From Ilex aquifolium (Eukaryota; Streptophyta; Magnoliopsida; Aquifoliales; Aquifoliaceae), in assembly GCA_951799425.1 (NCBI GenBank), contig OX637391.1, forward strand, positions 14,689,051-14,753,050: a DNA stretch of 64,000 bases. The letters run 5' to 3'. Position numbers and translations under genes: made by a program. The notes beneath the pieces were generated by a model. It searched no databases. It was given only the letters and a program-made list of their open reading frames with translations, and was not told the origin of the DNA. The first letter of the stretch is position 1. Every line of letters starts with the position of its first letter. Below, one piece after another: positions 43,831-55,168 of the stretch.

Positions 43831-44624
43831 ATTCGAAACTACCCAGCAGGAGTGAATCTGTCAGCAACGGAGGCGCCTCCTTCATTTGACTAAGCTGTGG
43901 AAGTTGGACTGTAGAGGCAATCCAACGTCACACACGCATACATCTCTACAAATACTACAACCATAAGTGACAAAGTCTGGCCAGCCCATCGGACAGGTAG
44001 TGTGTAATCTATCATATACTAGCGTGCGTCCCATGTGATATATGTAATTCATTTTTTCCGCTATCACCTTATTTTACTATTATAGAAAAATTATGTATTA
44101 AAAAATTAAAAAATTATTTGTTAAATGTGAAAAAGGTGAAAAAAAATGAGTGCAAATTTAAATTTGAAATAGTTTAGAAAGATAGTGAGAGTAGTTATAA
44201 AATATGGAGGAAGTAGTATGTAAATCAAATGAAATAATTTGATTAGATGTGGTTAATTAAATATTCAAAAAAATCTAGAAATTAATTAGGTGAGGAGGGA
44301 AGGCTTCTCAAACCCTCTAAAAATATTACAATTTCTTTTATTTATGTCTACATTAGAGTAAAAATTTTAAATCAAGCAATTCTTGGGTCCAAAAAACACA
44401 AACAAAGTCAGCTTTAAAATTCACACAGTCAAAATTAATCCAAAAGAAATATAAGAGAAAATTTTCAAAAATAGAACAAAACATTCCAATAAAAATTTAA
44501 TTAATAATTTTGTATATCAAAAATTGAAGAAAATAAAGTAGTGGGTTTGTATCGAAATATGTTTCGAGCTTCCCCGCTAACCAATATAGGAACACGATAC
44601 ATAGAATAAAAGGAGAATATATGT
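43831..44624. other. Noncoding AT-rich DNA
   Basis: No gene or bounded element recognised. Confidence 0.6.
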
Positions 44625-44627
44625 GAT

Positions 44628-44940
44628 CACTGCAAGAATTAAGGCCTTTTGATGCAAGTTTTTTGTGGCAATCGTATTCACCGTTACAAAAAATCGTATT
44701 TTGAAAAATAAAAAGTTTTTCGTGGCAATAGTATTGTCATAAAAGGGTTATTTTCTGCGGCAAAAACTATTTGAGACGGCCCGTCTTAAATAATATTTGA
44801 GAGGGTAAATATACCTTTTGTGACTACATTACCCCCACAAAAAACCTTTTTTTATTCAAAAACACGTTTTTTGTAACGGTAAAAACAGCTGGCACCAAAA
44901 AAAAAATATATTATCTCAAAAAGCCCTAATTCTTGTAGTG
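44628..44940. mobile_element. CACTA-type MITE, 313 bp, TSD GAT
   Basis: Starts CACTGCAAGAATTA and ends TAATTCTTGTAGTG, inverted with one mismatch. GAT on each side (44625-44627 and 44941-44943) is the 3-bp duplication typical of the CACTA superfamily. Subterminal copies of a TTTTTTGTGGCAA-like motif occur in both orientations. Confidence 0.9.
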
Positions 44941-45109
44941 GATACTTTTGTTATGCTTAATTTTCGAAGAGATTACGTAAAAGCCACAAACAATTCAGTA
45001 CTAAGATAATTGCACATACATTTTACTTCACAATGTAACTTATTTTTGACATGATGTTACTGCTTACGATGGAGACTCGGGTCGCTATATTGTCTTTTGA
45101 ATGAGAAAC

Positions 45110-45779
45110 TGTAAGAGGTAAAAATGTGATTACCTCTGATCACGACAAAGAATAGGTATTTCTGGTATGAGTTTTTCCGAACTTATTTCCCCTGCCTCTT
45201 TTTCAGCAAAACGAACGAACTGCCCAAGATCGAAATGTTTCGATCGAAGGCACTTCGATGCTTAAGTCAGTAAAGTATTTGAATGAATTGGTGATAGACA
45301 GAGAAAGTTCAGCGTCCCTTTTACCCCGGTTTCTCATCCCTTTTATAGGTCGCTATTCAATTAGGGTTCCCTCGATTTTCGAATCAAGGTGGCACACCTC
45401 GTTCAATCAGGCGGCCCTAGTTGGGAAGTTGCTGATATTTCTCCAGCAATTCCTCCTGCCGTTCCTATAATCTTGCTCATTTGTGTAACCAGAATGCCTG
45501 AGTTATAGGTATTCTTTTATATCCTCATTTATCACTCCCATCAGCTCGGTTATGATGTGAGCCGAATCCTTTTATTGTTCACCGAGCTTATAGAACAGCT
45601 CGGTTCGATAAAGGCCGACCTTCCTCTTTGATTAGCCGATCATCTTGATTAGTTCGGCTAGGTATACTGAATGAGTGACCAAAGTCTTCATCAAGTGCCT
45701 TGTCTTGTCATCCTCACGTGGGTTCATTAAATGTCAGTACACGTGTCACTTTTGGGGACGCCCCCTTCATTTGCCCCCA
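45110..45779 (-). repeat. G4 3' LTR, 670 bp
   Basis: Plus-strand ends TGTAAGAGG...CCCCCTTCA. The next bases (TTTGCCCCCAGAAAACG) are the complement of a polypurine tract. Confidence 0.92.
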
Positions 45780-46006
45780 GAAAACGTCTGACAGACGCTT
45801 TTCGCCTGTCATCCGTTTTATGTCCTTTAATCTCATCATTGCTTCTCACCTTTTGATACATCTCCCTTTATTTTGGCGGTGGGTATCCATTTAAATGCCG
45901 CCGTTTTGAATTCCCTCCTTTTATAAGTATTTTCTTTCATTCCTTTTCTGTGCTTCGTTCCTCTTGCTTCTTGCCTTCTGTTCCTCAACTTCCATTTTCT
46001 TTGGTG

Positions 46007-47959
46007 ATGGCTCCTCTTACTTCTGAAGAAATTCCTACTTTCAAAACCAAATACCTCATTCCAGACGATGTAGACATAAGAATCGCTGGAAAAGAGGAAC
46101 CCCTGATAGGCACTAGGGAGAGCATCCCCATCCAGACTCGAGCAATCACAGAGGGCGGAGTTCGTTTCCCTTTAGACCCTCTCCTCCTCTGGGTGCTCTC
46201 TACAATGAAACTTTGCCCTATCCAGTGCTACCCCAACCTCTTCAGGATCGTGATGAGAGTGGCTGCTTTGAATAAACTTCTAGGTCTGAGTCTAGCTTTA
46301 TGGGAGATCCTCTTCTGCTACATTATCAAACCTACTGGAGACAATTACTACTTAGCGGTGAGGAAGAAAGACCGTTACCTAGTAACTCATCTTCCTGATT
46401 CAAACAAAGGGCACGAGAATGACGTGGTTTTTGTTTCTGGAAACTGGGAGTATTTTGCTAGAGCCTCTCCTTCTTATCGCTGTCCCTATACAGGTGATCA
46501 CACTTTTCAGTCACTCATTTTTTCTTTAAACTGCTTCCTTGTCCATTTTCTAACAAGTGATCCCTTACTTTATAGGTGAGACTGTGAAGGGCAGAATCCC
46601 TAAGTCTGCAGTAAAAATGGATGAGTTGAGGAAAGTTTGGAACTTTAATGATTCACTTTTTTACCGAGCCGCTCATACCCTGCTAGGGTACACTCCAACC
46701 TACACCTCCTTCATTGCCGTGCCGAACCGACCTAACACAACGCTGGCCTCAGATCGGGAAGCCATACAAATGGCTCGGGAATAGACTCCCCGAGGCCGCA
46801 AGAGAGCTTCAACTGCTTCTTCGGGAAGGAGGACGGTGAAGAATTTTTTGGATTTTTTATCAACTATTGAACCTACCCCACCAGCCGATCCTGTTCCGCC
46901 CACTTCGGTCACTTTTGTTCTTATTATTGAGGAGCCAGCTATCGAGGTTGATGTCGAGGCCGATATACATGATGATGCAGATCCACCGATCTGCGACAAT
47001 CCCATCGTGGTTCCAACCCTTGAAACTTCAATCGCTGTTGAACTTGACCCTCCAAATTATGTTCTTTCTCCACTTCCTCAAGACGATTCGGTTCTTGAGC
47101 TGGCCGAAGACCCTGCACCAAAAAGGCGAAAGATTGCAGAGTCCGAGGCAAGCCTCTCCCCAAAACCCATAAATCCTTCCTTCAGACCAATCCTCAAAGC
47201 AAAGAAGAAAGAGATTATTGCAAGGGATTCAGCGATAGAGGATTTTAATGTCGTAGTGGGACTTGCTTGGGGTGTGATTTTGCCACGAGATCTGGCAATG
47301 AATGAGGCTCTTACTGACGATGAAGTTTCTCGTCAAGCCATTCAACACATGGTTCTCGTAAGGCTTCTCACTTGCTTCTTTACGCATTCCTTTCTCTCTT
47401 TTTTTTTTATAAAATTTTTCTAAGTCTTCCTCCTCTTTCCACATCCAAGGGTCTGCAAAAAGTCCATGAGGTCGGGGCTCGGATAGCCAGGAAGGATAAG
47501 GCCATGAAGGATGTCATCCATGACCGAGCTTCGGCCTTGGCCAAAAAGGAATCCATGGATGACGAGTTCTCCAAGATCTGCGAAGAGACTAAGGTTCTGC
47601 GGGCTCAGAATCAAAGCCTCACTGAAGAGAACCGAAGGCTTGAAACAGAGATTGGTAAGCTGAAGGATTCTGAGCACGAGGCAAACATAGAGTTCTCCAA
47701 ATCCCAGCTTGATTACACTAGTCTTCTTGAGGAGTTTGATCAGTATAAAGCCGAGACGAAGGAGAGGGAGGATGCTGCATATGATGAAGGGGTTGAGAAG
47801 GCGGAAAATGATCTAGCCTTGCAGATCCCTCAACTTAAGGATGCGTTTTTCAGCAAAGGCTGGCATGCCGCCCTAGTTGTTGCAGGGGTTGCACCTTCAT
47901 CCGAGCTCTTTTCTAGGCACTCTCTTCCAAGCTCTTCACAGCCTCCTGAAAACACTTAG
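46007..47959 (+). pseudogene. G4 antisense gene, three exons, one in-frame stop
   Basis: Exons are 46007-46493, 46576-47357 and 47450-47959, with GT-AG introns of 82 and 92 bp. Codon phase is kept at both junctions (G/GT, then phase 0), giving 592 residues. Residues 51-58 are GVRFPLDP, the same block as in the G1 and G2 antisense proteins. Exon 2 is acidic and Pro-rich with a basic PKRRK motif; exon 3 is a coiled coil (ICEETKVLRAQNQSLTEENR). The single TAG at 46782 follows MARE and looks like a changed CAG codon; it prevents a full product. The gene lies opposite gag-pol. No enzyme motif was seen, and the function is unknown. Confidence 0.75.
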
Positions 47960-48059
47960 TTTTTTTTTTAATTCATATGTAATGATCTTTGCTATAATCT
48001 CCTATAGCTTTGAATGAAAGTAACTTCGTTTTCAGCGATTTTGGTTTGTTCTGAGCTCA

Positions 48060-48510
48060 GTTTGTCATTAGATAAAATTTTGTAGTAATGGCCTCAGCTC
48101 TGCCTTTTTTTGAAGGTACTCGATTTTTTAAGAGCTCGGGTCTCAACAGAAATTAAATAATTCTTTAGAAGTTATGGCCTAGCTCGGCCTTTCTTCAAAG
48201 TGCTTGTTATCAATGTCTTAGATATACTTGTATAATACCCAAGTTATGGCCTTGCTCGGCCTTTCTTCAAAGAGTTCGGTATTTCAACAGATACCTTAGG
48301 CCTTTAAATAATACTTATGGCCTTAGCTCGGCTTTTATTCAAAAAGCTCGGTATCTCAACAGATACCTTCGATGTACTTGATAAAACCTTAGATACGGCC
48401 TTAGCTCGGCCTTTTTTCAAAGAGTTATAGCCTTAGCTCGGCCATTCTTTTAAGTGCGAAGTTATAACCTTAGCTCGGCCTTTCTTCGAGGAGCTCGGTA
48501 GTTGAGTTAT
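48060..48510. repeat. G4 imperfect tandem repeat array
   Basis: Variants of TTATGGCCTTAGCTCGGCCTT followed by a TTCAAAGAGCTCGGT-like block and often TCAACAGATACC recur about seven times with variable spacing. The position, between the 3' ends of pol and the antisense gene, is equivalent to the 55-bp arrays of G1 and G2, but the sequence is unrelated. Confidence 0.8.
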
Positions 48511-48875
48511 ATTCTCAGATCCCGCTCGGTGTCTCCGAGATTATTTCTACCTCGCACCGACCCGCCAATCTTATTAGACTCCAATCCATCCCAAATCAGC
48601 TTACATCGTCATGCCTAGCTGTGGACCTAGATCAGATCGGGTGGCTGCGCCTGATTTAAGTCGATACTTCTATCAGGATTTTTGCCTCCCTGCCTTAACA
48701 GTAGGACGTATATAATTTAGAAAAGCAGAACGTTCGTATGGAGATTAATTCTCAAACGATCTTTATTGATAACTCCAATGTGTCAAACCATGTACACTTA
48801 CAAAAATTCTTGATACTTAAGAGGCACCCTTAAGTTTTCGAAGGCACTTCGGAGTCCTATTAAAAAAGACACTTT

Positions 48876-50068
48876 TTAGAAATAGAACTTCCTTAAATTT
48901 GCTGAATTCCAAGGACGTAACAAAGCTTCACGGTCTAAGGTTTCGAGCTCATAGTATCCACTGCCGCCCACTCGGGTTACTCTGTATGGACCCTCCCAAT
49001 TTGCTCAAAGCTTTCCATGGGTTGGGTTTTTTGCCGATCCCAATATGCGTCTAAGGACCAAGTCTCCAAGTGCGAAAGACCGAGTGTTAACTTTCTTGTT
49101 GTAAGCTCGGGACATTTGATGCCGATAAGAGGCCATCCTTATAGTCGCTTGCTCTCTTTTCTCTTCAGTTAGGTCAAGATCTCAGGTTATCACGGCGTCA
49201 TTACTGTTGCTTTCAACCAGGTCAGTTCTAAGAGTCGGTAAGCCGATCTCCAAGGAAATTACAGCTTTCATCCCGTAAGCTAGGGCAAAGGGGGTCTCTC
49301 CAGTTGAGCGTCGAGGTGTGGTTCGGTACGCCCAAAAAACGCTCGGCAGTTCCTCTACCCATCTCCCTTTAGCATTCTCCAACCTTTTCTTGATTTCATC
49401 TAATATTATTTTGTTGGAGATTTCTGCTTGGCCATTGCTCTGGGGATAAGCTGAGGTGGAATAGTGATTCTGAATCCCATGTTGCTGACAGAAAGCTTTA
49501 AAGGGATCACTATCGAACTGTGTTCCGTTATCCGAAACAAGTGTGTGTGGAATTCTGATCTGGTGATGATATTTCTCCATACGAACTTTCTTGAATCAGT
49601 ATCTCTAATGTTGGCTAGGGGCTCGACTTCAACCCACTTTGTGAAATAATCTGTTGCAACCAGAAGGTACTTCTTATTGCCAGGGGCTCGAGGTAGTGGT
49701 CTCACTATGTCCAGTCCCCATTGCGCAAAGGGCCAGGGGCTTGCCAATGGAAGCAGTTTCTGGGATGATTTTCTCGGAATTGGTGAGAATTTCTGACATT
49801 TCTCACATCTCCTAACAAACTGTTGAGCATCCTTCTGCATATATGGCCACCAAAAACCTTGGGAAATGGCTCGGTGTGCCAGAGATCTTCCACCTGTATG
49901 AGCTCCGCAACTCCCTTCGTGAATTTCAGATAAAAAGTCGGGAATTATTCTGGGGTGTACGCACTTCAAATATTGGCCTCCAAATGAACGTCGGTAAAGT
50001 TCGCCTTTTGGAGATAACCAGTATCTGGACGCTTTTAGTCGTAGCTTATGAGCTTCCTTTTTGTCCAC
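48876..50068 (-). pseudogene. G4 integrase (degenerate)
   Basis: Carries the zinc module (HEGSCGAHTGGR...CEKCQKF), the DDE core (WGLDIVRPLP, TDYFTKWVEVEP, VSDNGTQFDSD) and the GPYRVTRVGGSGYYEL end, with a stop at 48876. No chromodomain follows. A frameshift near 49560-49570 separates the two large frames, and a further stop lies upstream of the GPY part. The enzyme would have integrated element cDNA but is broken. Confidence 0.85.
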
Positions 50069-50305
50069 TGGAAGATCACCATTCTTTAGGAAGCAGATTA
50101 TCTAGTCCATCTAGCTCGGTTCGGTTTCACTATGTAACACTTCATCATATCTGGTCAGCAAAATACTCGGCTCGGACTGGAATTCAACGGTTACAACTCT
50201 TTCAGTTTCTTGGTCAAGTGTCGAGGCCAGTGAGGCTAAAGCATCAGCATGCGAATTCTTTACTCTTCCAACTTGCTGGATTGAGTATTCTGGGATTTTG
50301 CCTAG

Positions 50306-52366
50306 TTATTTTTCTACAACGGTATGATATGTCATCATTCTTTCATCATTTGCGGCATACTCCCCTATTATCTGATTCACCACAAGTTGTGAGTCAGAGA
50401 ATATCTGGAGTTTCTTTACCCCCAGTTCGGCCACTAGCCTTACGCCAGCTATCAAAGCTTCATATTCAACTTCGTTGTTTGAGGCTTGAAAGCCGAGCCT
50501 GATGGCTTTCTCCAATAAACATCCATTCAGACTTAAAAGAGTGAGGCCGATGCCGACACCTTTTTGATTTGAAGACCCATCCACATATAGGGTCCAGGAT
50601 CTTCCGAACGCAGTTTTCAGATTGTCATCAGTTCGCTCTTCCGGTTCCGAACTGTTTTTGGATTGAAATTTTGCGATGAAATCTGCCACTGTCTGCCCTT
50701 TAATCGCCTTCCTTGGTTCGAGCACAACTTCGAACTCTCCGAGCTCGACGGCCCATTTCGTAACTCGTCTGGATAGGTCGGCTTTGAGAAAAAGAGACTT
50801 CAAAGGTTGATCGGTGATCACTATGATTTGATGTGCCTAGAAGTAATGTCTGAGTTTTTCCTTGCCGAGCTGATGAGTGCAAGGGCTAGTTTCTCCAACG
50901 GAGTATACCTGGACTCTACGTCTAAGAGCATTTTGCTCATGTAATAAACTGGTTTCAACTTTTCACAACTATTCCTCATCAACGCTCCACTTACCACGTG
51001 TTCCGATACAGCTAGGTAAAGGAAAAGTCTCTCCTCGGGCAATGGGGGGGAGAGGATTGGTGGGGAGGCCAGGTAAGTCTTAAGGTTTACGAACGCCTCT
51101 TCGCATTCCTGATTCCAGAGGGCCCCATTTTTTCCCTTTGTTGATTGGAAGAAAGGTCTGCACTTATCCGATGCTCGAGAGATGAACCTCCCGAGTGCAG
51201 CTGCCATTCCAGTTAGCCGTTGCACCTCCTTCACAGATCGGGGAGATTGCAGCTCAGTGATCGCCTTCACCTGATTGGGGTTTACCTCTATTCCTAGGTG
51301 GGTAACCAGGAAGCCAAGGAATTTTCCCGATCCAACCCCAAACGCACATTTAGACGCATTTAATTTCATCTTGTATTCCCGTAGAACCTTAAATGTATTT
51401 TTCAAGTCGAAACAGTGACTGGTGGCCCGCTGACTCTTAACCACCATGTCGTCGATATAGACCTCAATTGTGCTGCCTATCATGTGTGAGAACATCTTGG
51501 TTGCAAGTCTTTGATACGTCGCTCCTGCATTCTTCAACCCGAAGGGCATCACTCTGTAGCAGTATGTTCCTTCAGGTGTTATGAAGGCGGTTTTTTCCTG
51601 ATCTTCCTCGGCAAGCGGAATTTGGTGCTATCCTCGATAGGCATCCATAAAGCTCATCTGCTCATGACCAGCAGTTGCATCAACCAATTGATCAATCTTA
51701 GGTAGAGGGAAATTGTCTTTTGGACATGCTTTGTTGAGGTCGGTGAAATCCACACAGACTTTCCATTTCCCGTTCTTTTTCTTCACCACCACGGTGTTTG
51801 ATAGCTAGGTTGGGTATTGTACTTCCCTGATTGTCTTGGATTCGAGCAATCGTGTAACTTCCTCTTTCACTGCTTCCTGATGTTGAGGTGCTGACCTCCT
51901 GGGCTTTTGCTTGACGGGATTAAAGGTAGGATCAACGTTCAGACGATGACATGTCGCTTTGGCCGGTACGCCCGGCATATCGCTGGTGCTCCATACGAAC
52001 ACATCCGCATATTCTCGTAGCAAGGCGACGAGTTCTTCTTGCTGCTCGGGGCTAAGGGAAGTTCCTAGAAAGAAGTACTTTTTAGGGTTCCCATCCCTGT
52101 CTAAAGGTACTTTAGTCAAGTCTTCAACTGTTCGGTCTGTCGCTTCTTTTTCCGTGTCTAAAGGTACTTTAAGAATTTTAGTGACAGCTTGTTCAGAAGA
52201 TTTGACCGAGTTGTCAACTGTTGATTGCTATTTAGCCTCATATGCTATCGAACTTCCTTCTCGAATCTCTATCTCGGGCTTTGACCAAAGCAAGTAAACA
52301 GGTTCTAGAACTAACCTGGTCTCCTCGAATGTTTATTATTCCTTCAGAAGAAGGGAACCTCAGCAT
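50306..52366 (-). pseudogene. G4 reverse transcriptase and RNase H (degenerate)
   Basis: The RT N-terminal block ends in SKTIREVQYPT, followed by TAG where Trp is expected (about 51807). The FPLPKIDQLVDATAGHE block, a second TAG near 51630, then MPFGLKNAGATYQRLA and catalytic YIDDMVVKS (about 51450) follow. RNase H shows LYVDGSSNQKGVGIG (about 50590) and SNNEVEYEALIAG. A frameshift near 50830 splits RT from RNase H. Catalytic motifs survive, but the frame is interrupted several times. Confidence 0.87.
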
Positions 52367-54453
52367 CTAGTGGTACGTTGAAGGTACCGCCTTCATATCG
52401 TGTAACCAAGATCGGCCCATTATTGCATTATAAGTTGAGATCGTCTCCACCACCAGGAATTCGGTCACAATGCAAACAGGTCCGACCTTTACAAGCAGTG
52501 TGATTTTTCCTCTGGGAAGAACTATTTTTCCACTAAAGCCGATCAATGGAGTATTTGAGGGTTTCAAATTCTCCTTCTTGAGGCCGAGCTTCTGGAAGAG
52601 ATCCATGTACATGATTTCGGAGGAACTCCCCCGATCGATCAACACTCTTTTTACGTCGAAGTTGGCAATCCTTAGTGTTATCACCAACGCATCATTATGC
52701 GGCTGATGAATCCCGATCAGATCTTGCTCAGAGAAGCAAATCATATCCGCTGAGTCTTCAAACTTCGTTCTCTGGGTTCTTTCTTCTGGGGTCAACCGTA
52801 GTTCGAACACCTCTATTTCCTTTGCGGCCTTCTGGATGTAGGCCCTAGCTGCATTGTTAGTCGCCATTTGCGGGTTTGTGGCGGCATGTATTACGTCTAT
52901 TACCCCTGCTGTCGTAGTCTGGTCTCCTCTCGGCTCGGCTCTTTCTATGTCAATTCCTGATCCATTTTCAACGAACTCAGACAGATGTCCGGCCTGGACC
53001 AGCTCTTCCAAGTGCTGCTTCAAAGATCTGCAGTTTTCTGTCATATGCCCTACATCCCAATGATAGGAGCATCTAAAATAGGAATTTCTTTTTGAGGGAT
53101 CTCCTATCAATTTATTGGGCCATTTGAAGAAAGGCTTCGCCTTGATTTGGCTCAATATCTTGTATATCGGCTCTTCGAACAACATATTTACCCCGAGAAA
53201 AGGGGACTTCTGGTGATAAGCTTCTCTGTCATTCTTTCTTCTGTCTTCTCTGATCGGCTCGGTCTGCTTATCTCGACCAAACTGTCTCCTACCTTGATGC
53301 TCTTTACCCACATCTCTGGATAAGTCATCGTCGACTTTAGCATACTTCTCGATTCTTGCCATAAATTCTTCCAGGTCGGAGGCTGACCTCCTGGTGAGTG
53401 ATTGGTACAGAGGGTTCTCCTTTGGCAGCCCGATCTTGAAGGACGCTACCGCGATTTAGGGATTACATCCTTCTACCTCATTCATGGTTTCCCAATAGCG
53501 ATGTGCATACTCCCTCATTGTTTCACCGTTCTTCTTCTTTAATGTCAGAAGAGCCCCACATCTTTCGGCTACTTGCTACTCATAATGAATCGAGTTGTGA
53601 ACTGCTCGGCTAGTTGTGACCATCCGTCTACCAATCGCTTCGGCAAACTGTCAAACCATTTCATAGCCGACTCCCCAAGGCTGCTGGGGAAGATGGTGCA
53701 AAGCAAATGTTCGTTTCTTCGGTGAATGGTCATCAACTGCCTGTAGTGCCTGATGTGTGAGGCTGCGTCAATTTTTTCGTCGTATAGTTTGAAATTTGGG
53801 ACGGTGAACTTGCTCGGTATTCGCCCTCTTTCAATCCATGCAAAGAAAGGTGACGACTCCGAGCCGTTCCCGTATTCCCCTGTTGCTCGCCTTGCTAAAT
53901 CCCTAGTCGACCTCTGCTCCGGCCTTTTCAAACGATTATTGAGTTCTTCGGTGATGAATTGCTTCCATGTATCCTCCTAGACCCGAGGTTTTTTCTGTTG
54001 ATGCTTGTTTTCATCGACACTTTTAATTCTGTAATGCTTTACTTCAGGACACTCTCGCCGATTTCCCCTATCATGCTGCTCATTCCTAGACATCTCTTTC
54101 AGCTTGGCTTTCAATTATTCGTTCTCTTTTATCAGGCCTTTCTCCCTGGCATATGATTTCTTGAACAAGTTGTCATGAGCATCAAGACGGTCCTGCAGAG
54201 ACTGGACCAATATTGCCAGAGAATGGTTTTCCCCCTCGGCACGAAGAGATTCACCAAGGGCTTCAATCTGCTGGCTCTGATTCCTGGTTCGCTTGAAGCT
54301 CGTTGAGGATACCTCATCGTCCTTACGGGGCCCAGACGGGCTTTTGTTCATGCGTAACTTGAGGTTACTATTGGATGGCAGTGATGCTGGATCTGAATTT
54401 CCCATGGCGAAACTGCCCACAGGAGACCCAATTGCACTCCTTAGCCTGAACAT
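52367..54453 (-). pseudogene. G4 gag and protease (degenerate)
   Basis: The probable start is MFRLRSAIGSPVG at 54453, about 50 bases inside the primer site. gag shows a Ser/Arg-rich N-terminus, a coiled coil, then the gag core (FPSSLGESAMKWFDSLP at about 53660). A CSYHWDVGHMTENC knuckle follows at about 53020-53065. The protease has LIDRGSSSEIMY (about 52640), with Arg where the usual loop residue would be Asn or Thr. Stops at 54115 (probable Gln codon) and about 53978, and a shift near 53565, disable it. Confidence 0.82.
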
Positions 54454-54480
54454 TTCTTGCTTTTTGTTCAAGTGATGAAA

Positions 54481-54506
54481 ATCTTCCCACAGACGGCGCC
54501 AAAAAA
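54481..54506 (-). other. G4 primer binding site
   Basis: On the minus strand TTTTTTGGCGCCGTCTGTGG follows the 5' LTR. It has the same TGGCGCCGTCTGTGG core as G1 and G3. Confidence 0.78.
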
Positions 54507-55168
54507 TGTAAGAGGTAAAAATGTGATTACCTCTGATCACGACAAAGAATAGGTATTTCTGGTATGAGTTTTTCCGAACTTATTTCCCCTGCCTCTTTTC
54601 CTGCAAAACAAACGAATTGCCCAAGATCGAAGTGTTTCGATCGAAGGCACTCCGATGCTTAAGTCAGTAAAGTATTTGAATGAATTGGTGATAGACAGAG
54701 AAAGTTCAGAGTCCCTTTTACCCCAGCTTCTCATCCCTTTTATAGGTCGCTATTCAATTAGGGTTCCCTCGATTTTTGACTCAAGGTGGCACACCTTCGT
54801 TCAATCAGGCGGCCCTAGTTGGGAAGTTGCTAATATTTCTCTAGTAATTCCTCCTGCCGTTCCTATAATCTTGCTCATTTGTGTAACCAGAATGCCTGAG
54901 TTATAGGTATTCTTTTATATCCTCATTTATCACTCCCATCAGATCGGTTATGATGTGAGCCGAATCCTTTTATTGTTCACCGAGCTTATAGAACAGCTCG
55001 GTTCGGTAAAGGCCGACCTTCCTCTTTGATTAGCCGATCATCTTGATTAGTTCGGCTAGGTATACTGAATGAGTGACTAAAGTCTTCATAACGTGCCTTG
55101 TCTGGTCATCCTTACGTATGTTCATTAAATGTCAGTACACGTGTCACTTTTGTGGACGCCCCCCTTCA
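54507..55168 (-). repeat. G4 5' LTR, 662 bp
   Basis: Same ends as 45110-45779, with a few substitutions and small deletions, followed by the duplication GAAAC. Confidence 0.92.

Larger units (their letters stand above)
45110..55168 (-). mobile_element. G4: divergent Ty3/gypsy Tat-like retrotransposon, 10.1 kb
   Basis: LTRs of 670 bp (left) and 662 bp (right) are flanked by TSD GAAAC at 45105-45109 and 55169-55173. gag-pol runs on the minus strand from 54453 to 48876. A three-exon gene runs on the plus strand (46007-47959), and a tandem array lies between their 3' ends. A paralogous host sequence without the insertion at about 57820-57890 shows the empty site. The proteins are clearly different from G1 and G2, so this is a separate family with the same plan. 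Confidence 0.94.
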
